A stretch of 64,000 nt of DNA from Rhizobium sp. CCGE 510 (GTDB lineage Bacteria > Pseudomonadota > Alphaproteobacteria > Rhizobiales > Rhizobiaceae), in the NCBI RefSeq assembly GCF_000292525.1, contig NZ_AEYF01000048.1:329476-393475 (forward strand). The letters run 5' to 3'. How positions within the stretch are numbered: the stretch's first letter is position 1; the number at the start of each line of letters is the position of its first letter. This document shows, in pieces, positions 27,090 through 35,893 of the stretch. The notes beneath the pieces were generated by a model that worked only from the letters and a program-made list of their open reading frames with translations, searched no databases and was not told the DNA's origin. The translations under genes and the position numbers were made by a program.

Positions 27090-27753
27090 GTGCGACCCGT
27101 GCCGCGCCGCCGCGGGGACAGGCAACCGAAATCCACCGCGTGCTCCGCGACCGGATCTGCCTGCTGCAATATCGCCCCGGCGAGCTATAGTTGAAACGGA
27201 GCTTGCGGTTGAATTCAACGTCAGCCGCACGCCGATCCGACAGGCGCTGCAGCGTCTCGACTACGACGGCTTGGTAGAGACGCGAAACGGCGTCGGGACC
27301 ACGGTCACGGGAGTTGATTTTCAGGAGTTCAAGGATGTGTATGCATTTCGCCTGAAGCTTAGCGAGATGATAGGCGATTTCGGAAGGCCAGAGCGCGTTT
27401 CGAGATCGCTTAATGAAATTGAGGCACTCATCCCGCGCGTTGAAGCGCTTTTGCAGTCACGCGATTTCGAGCAGTTCTGGCAGATCAACCACGAACTCCA
27501 TTTCGCGGTCAACGCGCTTATCGGAAACTCGGCGATGCGCGATAGCCACGATCAACTTTACTTTCAGGCCTCGCGTGTGTGGTACACGTTCGTGGATCGC
27601 ATGTGGGACGACGAGGTGCGGTTCCTCAAGGAGGAGCTTGACGAACTTTGCCGCGCTCTGCGGGCAGGGGATTTGAAGGCCGTCGGCTTTGTGCAGCGGA
27701 ACTACATCTCTTACGGCTTGTCCCGCGTCGCCAGATACATCTCCGCGGGCTGA
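27090..27753 (+). pseudogene. GntR/FCD transcriptional regulator, frameshifted
   Basis: The winged-helix start reads ATEIHRVLRDRICLLQYRPG and then EL-stop. The next frame continues IVETELAVEFNVSRTPIRQA, then LQRLDYDGLVETRNGVGTTV. Adding one base between GAGCT and ATAGTT near 27187 joins them. A C-terminal FCD domain follows (FKDVYAFRLKLSEMIGDFGR, WQINHELHFAVNALIGNSAM, ELCRALRAGDLKAVGF). FCD regulators sense small organic acids. With a T-protein remnant on one side and purU on the other, control of one-carbon metabolism is likely. No good start codon remains for the first segment, so the 5' end is also damaged. Confidence 0.78.
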
Positions 27754-27826
27754 AACCACCCATTTCGACTGTACTGCCCTCATGGGGCAAGCGGACTGCT
27801 GTTCCCCGCCGCGCTGCGGCCAACTA

Positions 27827-27855
27827 CCCTGCATCACCGCGATGCGGGGCTTTTT
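27827..27855 (+). terminator. Intrinsic terminator or attenuator before purU
   Basis: CCCTGCATC-ACCGC-GATGCGGGG, with one G-U pair, is followed by CTTTTT. It ends 22 bases before the purU start codon. A GCCGC-GCT-GCGGC stem lies just upstream (27808-27820). It may simply end the regulator transcript, but the position fits attenuation of purU. Confidence 0.65.
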
Positions 27856-27877
27856 CCTCATGCCTAAAGAGAGAGCC

Positions 27878-28757
27878 ATGACGAGATTTGTCCTAACGGC
27901 AACCTGCAAGTCAACACGCGGCATCGTCGCCGCGATATCCGGATTTTTAGCGGAGATGGGCTGCAACATTGTCGACAGCTCTCAGTTCGATGACCTTGGG
28001 ACGGGTCAGTTTTTCATGCGCGTATCATTCTTTTCCGAACTAGGTAAAAAAGGAGAGGCGCTGAGCGCTGGTTTAAAGCCGCGGAAAAGTTCGAGATGGA
28101 AACCGAACTGCACGACCATTCGGAGCGTATGAAGGTCGTGTCATGGTCTCCCGCTTCGGCCACTGCCTTAACGACCTTCTTTACCGCTGGCGAATTGGCG
28201 CGCTGCCCATCGACATCGTCGGCGTGGTCTCAAACCACTTCGACTATCAGAAGCTCGTTGTCAATCACGATATTCCCTTCCTCCATATTCCCGTGACCAA
28301 AGAAAACAAGCCGCACGCTGAAGCCAAGATCATGGAGATCGTAGAGTCGACGTCCACGGAACTCGTCGTCCTGGCGCGCTACATGCACGTACTTTCGGAC
28401 ACGATGTGCGAGCGGATGTCCGGCCGCATCATCAACATCCATCACTCCTTCTTACCGAGCTTTAAAGGCGCGAACCCTTACAAGCAGGCGTATCAGCGCG
28501 GCGTGAAGCTTATCGGCGCAACGGCGCACTACGTCACAGCCGATCTCGATGAGGGCCCGATCATCGAGCAGGACACCGTGCGGATTACCCATGCTCAGTC
28601 TCCAGACGATTACGTTTCGCTGGGACGCGATGTCGAAGCCCAGGTTCTGGCGCGAGCTATACACGCACATATTCACCACCGGGTCTTCCTCAATGGAAGC
28701 CGTACGGTCGTGTTCCCGCCAAACCCCGGATCCTACGCTTCCGAGCGAATGGGATAG
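27878..28757 (+). pseudogene. purU: Formyltetrahydrofolate deformylase with two single-base deletions
   Basis: PurU hydrolyses 10-formyl-THF to formate and THF. ATG 27878 opens the ACT-like N-terminus (MTRFVLTATCKSTRGIVAAI, DLGTGQFFMRVSFFSE). The frame then slips near 28069 (restored by one G: SAGFKAAEKFEMETELHDHS) and again near 28140 (one base restores KVVLMVSRFGHCLNDLLYRW). From there the catalytic half is whole: GRIINIHHSFLPSFKGANPY has the Asn-His of formyltransferase folds, and DLDEGPIIEQDTVRITHAQS follows, through to VFPPNPGSYASERMG. Two lesions make real decay more likely than one chance error, but both are single-base. An AAAGAGAGAGCC sequence precedes the start. Confidence 0.88.
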
Positions 28758-29090
28758 AGCCTCTTTAGAGCATCCAACGTGAGGATCCGATGAGCTCAAT
28801 ACTTGCACTTTCGGTGGGTTCTTGCGGCGCCGGCACGTGACACAGTGAGACATCGCCCAACCAGGGAGCCGTCGTTCCAGGAAGTCATTCGTCTCGCCGC
28901 GTTGCGGTCGTTTACCAACCGCGCCGCCGTCTTATCCATCGGGGTAGGGGCGTTCTGAACGCGAAGCGTAAACCGTGTCTGGGGTTCCCTGGGAACCCAC
29001 GCCCCGCAGAGTTTGGGGATCGTCAAGGCCAATCTTGGTGCAGGCGATCCAAGCCAAAACGGTATCGAGGAGAAGAACCATGACCGATAG
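28758..29090 (+). other. Leader and first codons of a gene cut by the IS
   Basis: GAGGAGAAGAACC is followed by ATG at 29080 and three codons (Met-Thr-Asp), then the IS3-family element begins inside codon 4. Joined across the IS, the frame runs on briefly past 30366 but I do not recognise it. The rest of the stretch shows no gene. Confidence 0.4.
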
Positions 29091-29108
29091 TGACCTGCCA
29101 CTGAATTT

Positions 29109-30038
29109 TCATCCGGCGGCGATTAGAGCCTCGGCGGTTTTGAATACGCCAAGTGGCGCGGTGTGAGCAACCGGCGGAAACGCGAAGCTTTCATCTCGCG
29201 CAGCGTTGGAGCCGGTTGCGGCAATTGTATCGGCATAGCTTGCCGGGGTCTGGTATCCGAGCGATGAGTGCGGCCGGAAGTGGTTGTAATCGTCGGCCCA
29301 TTCAGCAATGGCGCTTCGGGCATGGTCGAGGCCGAAGAACAGGCTTTCGTTGAGCAGCTCGTCGCGCATCCGGCCGTTGAAGCTCTCGACATAGCCATTC
29401 TGCATCGGCTTTCCCGGCGTGATGTAGTGCCACTCGACCTTATGATCTTTCGACCAGGCAAGGATGGCATTCGAGGTGAGTTCCGTGCCGTTGTCGGAGA
29501 CGATCATTCCAGGTTTGCCGCGCCGTTCGATGAGGGTCGTCAGTTCGCGAGCGACGCGACGGCCGGAGATCGAGGTGTCCGGGATCGCCGCCAGGCATTC
29601 GCGCGTCACGTCATCGACGATGTTGAGCACGCGAAACCTCCTTCCGCAGGCGAACTGGTCGTCAACGAAATCCAGTGACCAGCGGGCATTGGCCTTTGCC
29701 TCGATCAGGATCGGTGCACGCGTGCCGACAGCACGCCGCCGGGCTTTCCGCTTGCGAACGGAAAGCCCTTCCTCGCGATAAAGGCGATAGATGCGATTGA
29801 CCCCGGACGGTTCTCCCTCCCGCCGAAGCAGGACGAACAGCCGCCGGTAGCCGAAACGCCGCCGCTCATTGGCGAGGTCACGTAGCTTTGCCCGCAGTTC
29901 TACCTCCGGCGGTCGACTTGACCGATAACGGATCGTCTTGCGGTCGGCGGATATGATCTGGCAGGCCCGCCGTTCCGAAAGACCCATGACGGTCTTCAGA
30001 TGCGTGACGGCGTCACGCTTGGCGACAGGCCCTACCAT
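29109..30038 (-). CDS. IS3-family transposase OrfB (DDE)
   Basis: This 309-residue part carries the HTH_21 region (ERRRFGYRRLFVLLRREGEP) and a retroviral-type integrase core. The first catalytic Asp is in RWSLDFVDDQF, the second in MIVSDNGTELTSNAILAW, and the Glu in NGYVESFNGRMRDELLNESL. HFRPHSSLGYQTPASYA closes the domain. It lacks its own good start; the complete transposase is the OrfAB fusion made by -1 slippage at the A7 run (30038-30044). Confidence 0.93.
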   Translation of the reverse strand: MVGPVAKRDAVTHLKTVMGLSERRACQIISADRKTIRYRSSRPPEVELRAKLRDLANERRRFGYRRLFVLLRREGEPSGVNRIYRLYREEGLSVRKRKARRRAVGTRAPILIEAKANARWSLDFVDDQFACGRRFRVLNIVDDVTRECLAAIPDTSISGRRVARELTTLIERRGKPGMIVSDNGTELTSNAILAWSKDHKVEWHYITPGKPMQNGYVESFNGRMRDELLNESLFFGLDHARSAIAEWADDYNHFRPHSSLGYQTPASYADTIAATGSNAARDESFAFPPVAHTAPLGVFKTAEALIAAG

Positions 30039-30298
30039 TTTTTTGAAAGAAGCTCGCGAAGTGCTGCTGCGTCCAACATCTGCTCGGCCAGCAGCTTCTT
30101 CAGCCTCGCGTTCTCGTCCTCAAGCGCCTTCAGCCGTTTTGCCTCGGAGACTTCCATGCCACCGTATTTGGCTTTCCAGTTGTAAAATGGCGCTTCCGAA
30201 ATCCCATGCTTACGGCAAAGGTCGGCCGCCTTCGCGCCAGCCTCCTGCTCCTTCAGCACCGCAATTATCTGCTCTTCGGTAAATCTCTGCTTCTTCAT
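30032..30298 (-). CDS. IS3-family OrfA
   Basis: This 88-residue protein has a helix-turn-helix (MKKQRFTEEQIIAVLKEQEA, DLCRKHGISEAPFYNWKAKY) and a leucine-zipper-like C-terminus (AKRLKALEDENARLKKLLAE). It ends at a TAG directly after a run of seven A on the coding strand, where the ribosome can slip back one base into OrfB. OrfA binds the IS ends and can repress transposition. Confidence 0.92.
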   Translation of the reverse strand: MKKQRFTEEQIIAVLKEQEAGAKAADLCRKHGISEAPFYNWKAKYGGMEVSEAKRLKALEDENARLKKLLAEQMLDAAALRELLSKKW

Positions 30299-30365
30299 TC
30301 GTCCGTCCTTTGATGGGCCGGACTCTAATCAATTCTGGAGGAAATTCGCAGGGGCAGGTCAATAG

Positions 30366-30805
30366 TCCCCGATATCGCGTTCAGCACCAGATTTGGCACC
30401 GCTCAACTCCTGTGTCGAGTTGGCATCCTTGTCCTTGCACCTCCGCCCGCTAAACTAGACTCGGTCCTGTGGTCGCCAATTCTTGGATTTTGGCAGATCC
30501 CGCTGTGTTCGACAATTTATTGTCTTCCATCAGAGTCTCCGGCTTGCGCAAATTGCCCCCGATGAGGTTCGTCCGCCCGGTCTTCCGCATGGGAAACGCG
30601 TGTTCCCTCAAAAACGCCGGTGCGCCATGCATAGGTCGTATCGTCGATGATCTGCGGCTAGACCTCCTGGTTTTGTCGGACGGCCGTACCATTTGGTGAC
30701 GATGCGGGCGACTTTGGCGACGAGCGCGGTACCCATGTGAAGGTTCGAGTGTGCATCAAACATCTCCGGTGCCAAATAGCATCGAGACCTCGTTTGGGCG
30801 AAAGG
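30366..30805. other. No confident gene
   Basis: The first bases complete the gene interrupted by the IS. Beyond that I see only unsupported frames. One plus-strand frame at 30469-30699 has no ribosome-binding site or family pattern. Confidence 0.4.
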
Positions 30806-31111
30806 TTATTCCTTTGCTGCAAAGCCAAGCTCAACGCGGCTTACATCCAAGATCGCCCGAAGGACGTCGATGCCGAATTTGAGGCTTTCCACCTCGACAT
30901 CCAGCGAGATGCCCTCGGTGACTGTGCCTTTTGCGTTAGCGATTACCACCTTCTCCAGGTCTTCGAACCACTGAGGACTGTTCCCTTTGTGAAGCTTCGA
31001 TAGTTCCGCAATTGCGACACTAAATGCCGATTGGACCGCGATTAGAGCGGCGCCGAGCTTTCGTTCGTCTACACCCGAGATGCAAACAATGGGGCTGTTT
31101 TTCTCATCCAT
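30806..31111 (-). CDS. Hypothetical soluble protein
   Basis: ATG 31111 with AGAGGGA upstream gives 101 residues: MDEKNSPIVCISGVDERKLG, then AALIAVQSAFSVAIAELSKL and WFEDLEKVVIANAKGTVTEG, ending SVELGF-like (SRVELGFAAKE). It is helical with a beta-like end, has no signal peptide or membrane helix and keeps a plausible protein composition throughout. No family recognised. Neighbours on both sides are remnants. Confidence 0.6.
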   Translation of the reverse strand: MDEKNSPIVCISGVDERKLGAALIAVQSAFSVAIAELSKLHKGNSPQWFEDLEKVVIANAKGTVTEGISLDVEVESLKFGIDVLRAILDVSRVELGFAAKE

Positions 31112-31627
31112 GGGCTGTCCCTCTGCTGGCTCGCCACGAAACCTATTTCAACTGGTAGGCGACAGAGTCCTCGATCGCCGACGAATCCAAAAAGGCCCGT
31201 AGGCTGAAGTCTCGGGTAGTTAGATCAACGAATACGCGATGCTGGGATGTGGGAAATGGCCGATGCGCTTGAGGACTGTTGGCATCGGGTCCAGCTTGCG
31301 AGGTTTCCAACCGGCAGCAAGGCCTCTAGGGCCATAAGCGTCGCACCTTCTGATACGCGAGAGCGGGTAATCCTTTGTACAAAGTGGCTCGCATGCAAGG
31401 TCGCATGAAGGACACAAGTGCCGAGCCTGGGCTTTCCGGCCATGGTCTTCAGCGAGACGTCTGTTGCTTCCACAACTCAACACATTCCGACGAGCGGCAT
31501 AAACCTGCAAACTCATTGTTTTTGATCCGCACGCGTCATACCTGGCCTGCACCCCACCGTCATGGCTTCGGCAAAAGGCTTTTACTCAAAGCGCAGGGAC
31601 CTAGTTAGGCCCGTTTCTCAGGCAGCG
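31112..31627. other. No gene seen
   Basis: I looked here for the E3 ligase (NEL) half that normally follows the LRR region of the next gene and found no frame with its Cys-x-Asp catalytic text. Frames present look like chance or old transposon DNA. Confidence 0.45.
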
Positions 31628-32599
31628 TCACAAAAAGATCTGCGGAAGGCTCGTCCCGCTTTGCGCGCTCAGGTGCGCCCGCAGTCGATCTGGGAGCGGA
31701 TTGCTATTCAGGTACACTTTGCAATCACGACCAAGCCGCGACAGAATGTGCGGCAGTGCAGTTCGCGCGTCGCCATGTCCTCTCAGGTTGTTTCCACGAA
31801 CGCTAAGCTCCTCCAGCCCCGTCGGCAGGTTAGGGGGCAGGTGGCTCAGTTCATTGCTGTCGGCGCTGAGCCACTTTAGGGTGGCCGGGAGGTCCTCGGG
31901 TAGGCTAGTCAGTTCATTGTGAGTGACTTCGAGCCTCGTGAGCTTTGCGGGAAGGCGCTCGGGCAGGCGAATTATGTTATTGAGCTCGGCGCGGAGATCC
32001 ATTAATTCGAGGGGGAGATTCTCCGGCAGGTGCGCGATTTCGTTGCGGGTGACATGAAGCTCCCTGAGCTCAGGCGGCAGGTTATCGGGCAAACTGGTCA
32101 GCCGGTTGTGGTTGACGTAGAGATACTTTAGTCCGGAAGGAAGCTCGTTCGGCAATCTGGTCAGCCGGTTGCCGTCGACGCAGAGCGTCTCGAGCATGTC
32201 CGGAAGAACCTCAGGCAGCGTGGTCAGCTGGTTGTCGCAGGCAGAGAGCTCTCGCAGACCGGGCGGGAGGTTTCTGGGCAGCCTGCCCAACCGGTTGTCA
32301 TTGGCGTTGAGCCGCTGGAGGCCGGCCGGTAAGGTGGGGGGCAGTGCCGTTAGGGACAGCAATGTCAAGTTCAGGGGGGCACGGAAATTGCGGGTTTCCG
32401 TCCAGGCCTCGATCCGTGCCATTGCCTCGTGCCGGTCCTCGTCCTGCTCCTGCTGCCCGTCTTCCGCCCAGGCTAGTAAAATTTCTTTCAGCGCAGCTTC
32501 GCCGGACGAGGAGCCAGTCAAGCCTTCAACCCGGTTAAAAGTCTCTTCACCACCTTGTTCGGAACTATTGCCACCACCCCCCTGCCTTCTGCCGTACAT
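31628..32599 (-). CDS. Leucine-rich-repeat effector-like protein (IpaH/NopM type, no ligase domain)
   Basis: This 323-residue protein has a Gly/Ser/Glu-rich N-terminus, a helix (AALKEILLAWAEDG) and AMARIEAWTETRNFRAPLNL. Nine LRR units of 21 residues follow, in the bacterial LPxxLPxxLxxLxxxxN pattern, from LTALPPTLPAGLQRLNANDN to LSHLPPNLPTGLEELSVRGN. It closes CKVYLNSNPLPDRLRAHLSA and stops, which is where IpaH, SspH and rhizobial NopM proteins pass into the NEL ubiquitin-ligase domain. The LRR would bind a host target. Without NEL it could act as a decoy or be inactive. CTAAGGAG precedes the ATG. I see no clear tts box upstream, so secretion by a type III system is inferred from family only. 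Confidence 0.82.
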   Translation of the reverse strand: MYGRRQGGGGNSSEQGGEETFNRVEGLTGSSSGEAALKEILLAWAEDGQQEQDEDRHEAMARIEAWTETRNFRAPLNLTLLSLTALPPTLPAGLQRLNANDNRLGRLPRNLPPGLRELSACDNQLTTLPEVLPDMLETLCVDGNRLTRLPNELPSGLKYLYVNHNRLTSLPDNLPPELRELHVTRNEIAHLPENLPLELMDLRAELNNIIRLPERLPAKLTRLEVTHNELTSLPEDLPATLKWLSADSNELSHLPPNLPTGLEELSVRGNNLRGHGDARTALPHILSRLGRDCKVYLNSNPLPDRLRAHLSAQSGTSLPQIFL

Positions 32600-32745
32600 T
32601 GCGTCGCTCCTTAGGTCATTGCGTCACTGCTGATGTTATTTCCGTCGCGACCTTTCCTTCCAATACCAAATTCGTATCACGTTATGCTTCGGGGGCATGG
32701 CCAGCGTCCTTCCTCGAAGTGGACAGCGCATAATTCTTACCGCGA

Positions 32746-33000
32746 CGTTGACCAATCCCACCATTGACATGCTGCGCGAACTCGGCCTGACAGGCATGGC
32801 CAGCGCCTATCAGAAACGCGAAACGCAAACGGAAGCGAGAGCCCTTCAAGCATGGTGAATGGCTTCGACTGCGCTCGAACGCGAGGCGGCTTCCGCCAGT
32901 AGTGCTTCGAGGCAAGAGCCCGCCCTGCAAAGCAGCGCTATGACGCCAGATCGAGAACGCTGATTTTGCGCCGCCCGCGCCCTGATCGCAATTTCGTGAC
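32746..33000 (+). pseudogene. IS21-family IstB helper, N-terminal remnant
   Basis: PTIDMLRELGLTGMASAYQK, then ETQTEARALQ, then in a shifted frame HGEWLRLRSNA and a Glu/Arg-rich run, matches the first 70 residues of IstB (the AAA+ transposition helper of IS21 elements). Several frameshifts are present and the P-loop part is missing. It borders the end of the T6SS vgrG operon. Confidence 0.6.
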
Positions 33001-33324
33001 GCCGAGTGATAAAGGTATTTCATCCTCATGATGGGCTATACTCCAGCTTGGTGGAGACATAAACTAGACGCATTTGGAGCCGCTTGCGGCCGATTTCGCG
33101 AGGCAACTCCATCAACTGAGGCGCAAGTTCCCGGAACAAGTGCTCACGCACGATAACCTTCCCTCATTTTCGGGCAATCTCGCGGTGTCGCGTTGATTCG
33201 GTAGGTCAGCTTACGACGCCAAAGCCGTTCCGCTGTTCATCTCTACGCCTGCAGGGCCCTGCCGACTTAAAGGCAACGACTGCCGGACAGCCGAGGCCCA
33301 GAACCAGTTCACCTTGACATCGTG

Positions 33325-35352
33325 TCACTCGGGCGTAACAGGCGGCAGCCCGAGTGTCGCAATAAGCTTCATTATCGACGGCGTGGGTGGACCCGGTGTC
33401 GGCGGCGGCATGGAGACGATGGACCCGAGCCGCGGAGGCGTTGCCATAACGCCAATCATCGTGCCGATAATGGCTATCCCATCGGCGCTGATTTCGATGG
33501 CCTGGGGGCCGGTTCTGCCCGATACTACAAGGCGGATCTTGTCGGGTGTTACCTCGACGCGGCTACCCAAGGCCGCTGCGGCAGAGGACGCGGGCGCGGC
33601 GACGCCCGAGGTCAGGAGGAAGTGTCTCTTGACGTCGATGCTGTAGATATTCCCGACCTCGACGGTATGATTCTTCTGCGCCTTCAAATAGACCTCCTCA
33701 CGGCCTTGCTTGTCCTCAAAGCGCAGTTCATTGTACGCATTAGCGGCGCCGCCATCGGTATGCGTCCGGAAAGTCGACCGCGTTTTGTCAGTCGGCAGGG
33801 TTTCAGGCGGCAGATTTGAGCCATTGTATACGACGCCGGTCACCAGGGGCGTGTCGGGATTGCCGTGGATGAAATCAACGACGACCTCATGGCCGATCCG
33901 TGGGACGACCAGGTTGCCAAAACCCTTACCAGCGAAGTTTTGGGCCACCCGAATCCAGCAGGAGCTGTTCTCGTTCTTTTCGCCTTCTCGGTCCCAGAAG
34001 AACTGAACCTTCACACGGCCGTACTTATCCGTCGCGATCGACTCGCCCTCGGGGCCTACGACGACGGCCGTCTGCGGTCCGTGAATCAACCGCGCCGATG
34101 TGCGGCGCCTCGGGCGGTACTGGGTGGTCGCGGGGATAATCTCTACGTTGCTGTGATAGAGGAAGCGCTCGCCCTTCCCCCCCACGGTGTCCGCAGTGAG
34201 ATCGTCCCCCACCTCTCCAATCACAGTGAACTCCTGTCCGACTGCCAGAAAGCGATCGGTGGGTTTCGGCCGGGAACCTACCTGGCCGTAGTAGAAGGGA
34301 TTTGCGGCCTTGAATAATGACCCGGTCGTTATCTGGCGCGCAGTGCTTTCGATCCGCGCGCGATAAGCGTTGCAGGCGAGTTCCTCGGCACGGATGGTGG
34401 CGTAGAAATCGCCATCGCTTTTTTTTGTATAGTGGCCTGGATACTCGAAGACCTCCCGCATTGCCGTGCAGCCGCTGCTTGCCGACGAGGTCTCGCCCGT
34501 TCTGACCGCCACGCTCTCCGGCGGTCGGGTGATGGCGCTTCCCGTGAGCTTGCGGGGCGGAATGCCGCCTGTCCTCACGGGAGGAACGCGCGCGACAGAC
34601 GTGAGTTCTGCCATCGGCTTCTCATGGTCATAGTCCCTGAGAACGACCTTGTTCGGCTGTAGCGAAACGACCTCGTCCCAATGCAGGATGACGTCTTCTT
34701 GGTAAAGACTTCGGGCGGGCCTGAGATTGTGGTGGGTCTCCACGATCTCAGGCGTGCAGGCCATGTGGCTCGCGGCGTTGTCGACCAGCACGAGGTCATG
34801 TTGGTCCTCAGCATGTTCAAAATAGTAGTAGATGCCGTCCTGCTCCATGAGGCGGCTGACGAAGGCCAGATCCGTTTCATCGTACTGGACGCAATATGGG
34901 CGCTGTGGGAACCGTCGGGCGGTCTGATTCTTGAAATTGCCTTTATGTTCTCGAAAAATCGTGGTGATGATCTCGATGCTGGTCTTGTTCTGAAAGACCC
35001 GACTGTTTGAGCGATGCTCGAGCAATGAAATCCACGGGCGCACCTGCGCCACGTAGTTGAGGTGCTCGGTATCGTCGAGGCCGAGATATTGGAAGCGCGT
35101 AACAACACCGTTGAAGAAGCGCGTTTGCGAGTCCTTGAGCTTAAGCCCGATTGTCAGGCTTTGACCGGGAATCGTAGCAAAGTTCTGAACTGGATTGCGG
35201 CTGGCGAGCTTCACCTCGTAGAGGAAAGGTTCCCCCAGCCGCTCGGTGCCACTGAGCCGTCGGAGAGAGATTTCATTCAACTCGGACGCGGCCGAAGTGA
35301 CCGCAACAAAACGATTGTGCCTTAAGAGACTCTCGATTCTTGACAGGACCAT
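33325..35352 (-). CDS. vgrG: T6SS spike protein VgrG
   Basis: This 675-residue protein has a gp27-like N-terminus (RRLSGTERLGEPFLYEVKLA, RPWISLLEHRSNSRVFQNKT, RPYCVQYDETDLAFVSRLME, then QDGIYYYFEH), a gp5-like OB fold (TDKYGRVKVQFFWDREGEKN, CWIRVAQNFAGKGFGNLVVP, RIGHEVVVDF, GNPDTPLVTGVVYNGSN) and a needle region (EVYLKAQKNHTVEVGN). VgrG trimers cap the Hcp tube and puncture the target membrane. The tail after about residue 600 (RPRLGSIVSMPPPTPGPPTP) is short and Pro-rich, with no toxin domain seen, so it probably carries a separate effector. No PAAR protein or effector gene follows; the operon ends here beside IS debris. Confidence 0.96.
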   Translation of the reverse strand: MVLSRIESLLRHNRFVAVTSAASELNEISLRRLSGTERLGEPFLYEVKLASRNPVQNFATIPGQSLTIGLKLKDSQTRFFNGVVTRFQYLGLDDTEHLNYVAQVRPWISLLEHRSNSRVFQNKTSIEIITTIFREHKGNFKNQTARRFPQRPYCVQYDETDLAFVSRLMEQDGIYYYFEHAEDQHDLVLVDNAASHMACTPEIVETHHNLRPARSLYQEDVILHWDEVVSLQPNKVVLRDYDHEKPMAELTSVARVPPVRTGGIPPRKLTGSAITRPPESVAVRTGETSSASSGCTAMREVFEYPGHYTKKSDGDFYATIRAEELACNAYRARIESTARQITTGSLFKAANPFYYGQVGSRPKPTDRFLAVGQEFTVIGEVGDDLTADTVGGKGERFLYHSNVEIIPATTQYRPRRRTSARLIHGPQTAVVVGPEGESIATDKYGRVKVQFFWDREGEKNENSSCWIRVAQNFAGKGFGNLVVPRIGHEVVVDFIHGNPDTPLVTGVVYNGSNLPPETLPTDKTRSTFRTHTDGGAANAYNELRFEDKQGREEVYLKAQKNHTVEVGNIYSIDVKRHFLLTSGVAAPASSAAAALGSRVEVTPDKIRLVVSGRTGPQAIEISADGIAIIGTMIGVMATPPRLGSIVSMPPPTPGPPTPSIMKLIATLGLPPVTPE

Positions 35353-35893
35353 GGTGGTGTGTGTTCCGCAGATTTGATGAGAAGGCGCGGTTGCGCCCGA
35401 TAGCGTGAGTAAGATGCCGCCGAAGCCATCGGCGAAGATGCAGAAAGGCGTTTATCTCGTGCATCGAAATCGCCGACCGTTGCTCAGCCAAGATGGCTTG
35501 CTGGCCCGCATCGTCAGAGCCAAGCGGGGGGGGGCGGGGCGAAGAAAGCGTGTGGGCCTCTTTGAACTCACCCACGCTAACTCCCACCCAAATCTCGCCA
35601 TGCGGCCTTAGAACATCGATGAGTTGGCGGATTCCGGCGGTGCTAGCGACGACGTATCTCCTGGAATTCTCAGCCAGGCCCAGGGCGCAGCGCCCTAGCG
35701 GACAACCACGGTGGTCGAATTTCGCCGCGATCGTCGCCTCGATCGGCCTCTCCGCTGCTGAAGCCTCAAGGGCGTCAAAATGGCGAGAACATTCCAAAGA
35801 GGCGTCACGGCGAATTTTGCAAAGGGCCTTGGCGGTCTCATTGCAGTTTGCGTTGAGCTTACTGAAGATAGTCTGGCTTCCGATGCTTGTCAT
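35273..35893 (-). CDS. Unrecognised T6SS-operon protein with a C9 tract
   Basis: ATG 35893 overlaps the tssG stop (ATGA), the coupling typical of a real operon gene. The first 120 residues (MTSIGSQTIFSKLNANCNET, FDALEASAAERPIEATIAAK, RYVVASTAGIRQLIDVLRPH, GEIWVGVSVGEFKEAH) are soluble and protein-like. They include a DHRGCPLGRC stretch with His and Cys that could bind metal. At 35526-35534 nine C in a row lie in the coding strand. The present frame then runs on to 35273, overlapping vgrG by 80 bases. With one C fewer it would stop at 35452, cleanly before vgrG. I do not recognise the family. It could be an effector, an adaptor or an accessory factor linked to VgrG. Confidence 0.6.
   Translation of the reverse strand: MTSIGSQTIFSKLNANCNETAKALCKIRRDASLECSRHFDALEASAAERPIEATIAAKFDHRGCPLGRCALGLAENSRRYVVASTAGIRQLIDVLRPHGEIWVGVSVGEFKEAHTLSSPRPPPLGSDDAGQQAILAEQRSAISMHEINAFLHLRRWLRRHLTHAIGRNRAFSSNLRNTHHHGPVKNRESLKAQSFCCGHFGRVRVE

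Larger units (their letters stand above)
29091..30361 (-). mobile_element. IS3-family element, IS407-like, complete
   Basis: The terminal inverted repeats both begin TGACCTGCC and share CTG and a run of AATTT/TCC further in. ATAG flanks the element on both sides (29087-29090 and 30362-30365), the 4-bp duplication expected for the IS407 group. The total is 1,271 bases with orfA and orfB in -1 overlap. All parts are whole, so it is recent and probably mobile. Confidence 0.9.

Noticed and set aside
32682..33029. Minus-strand frame of 115 codons
   Set aside because: It is antisense to the IstB remnant, which has recognisable family text on the plus strand.
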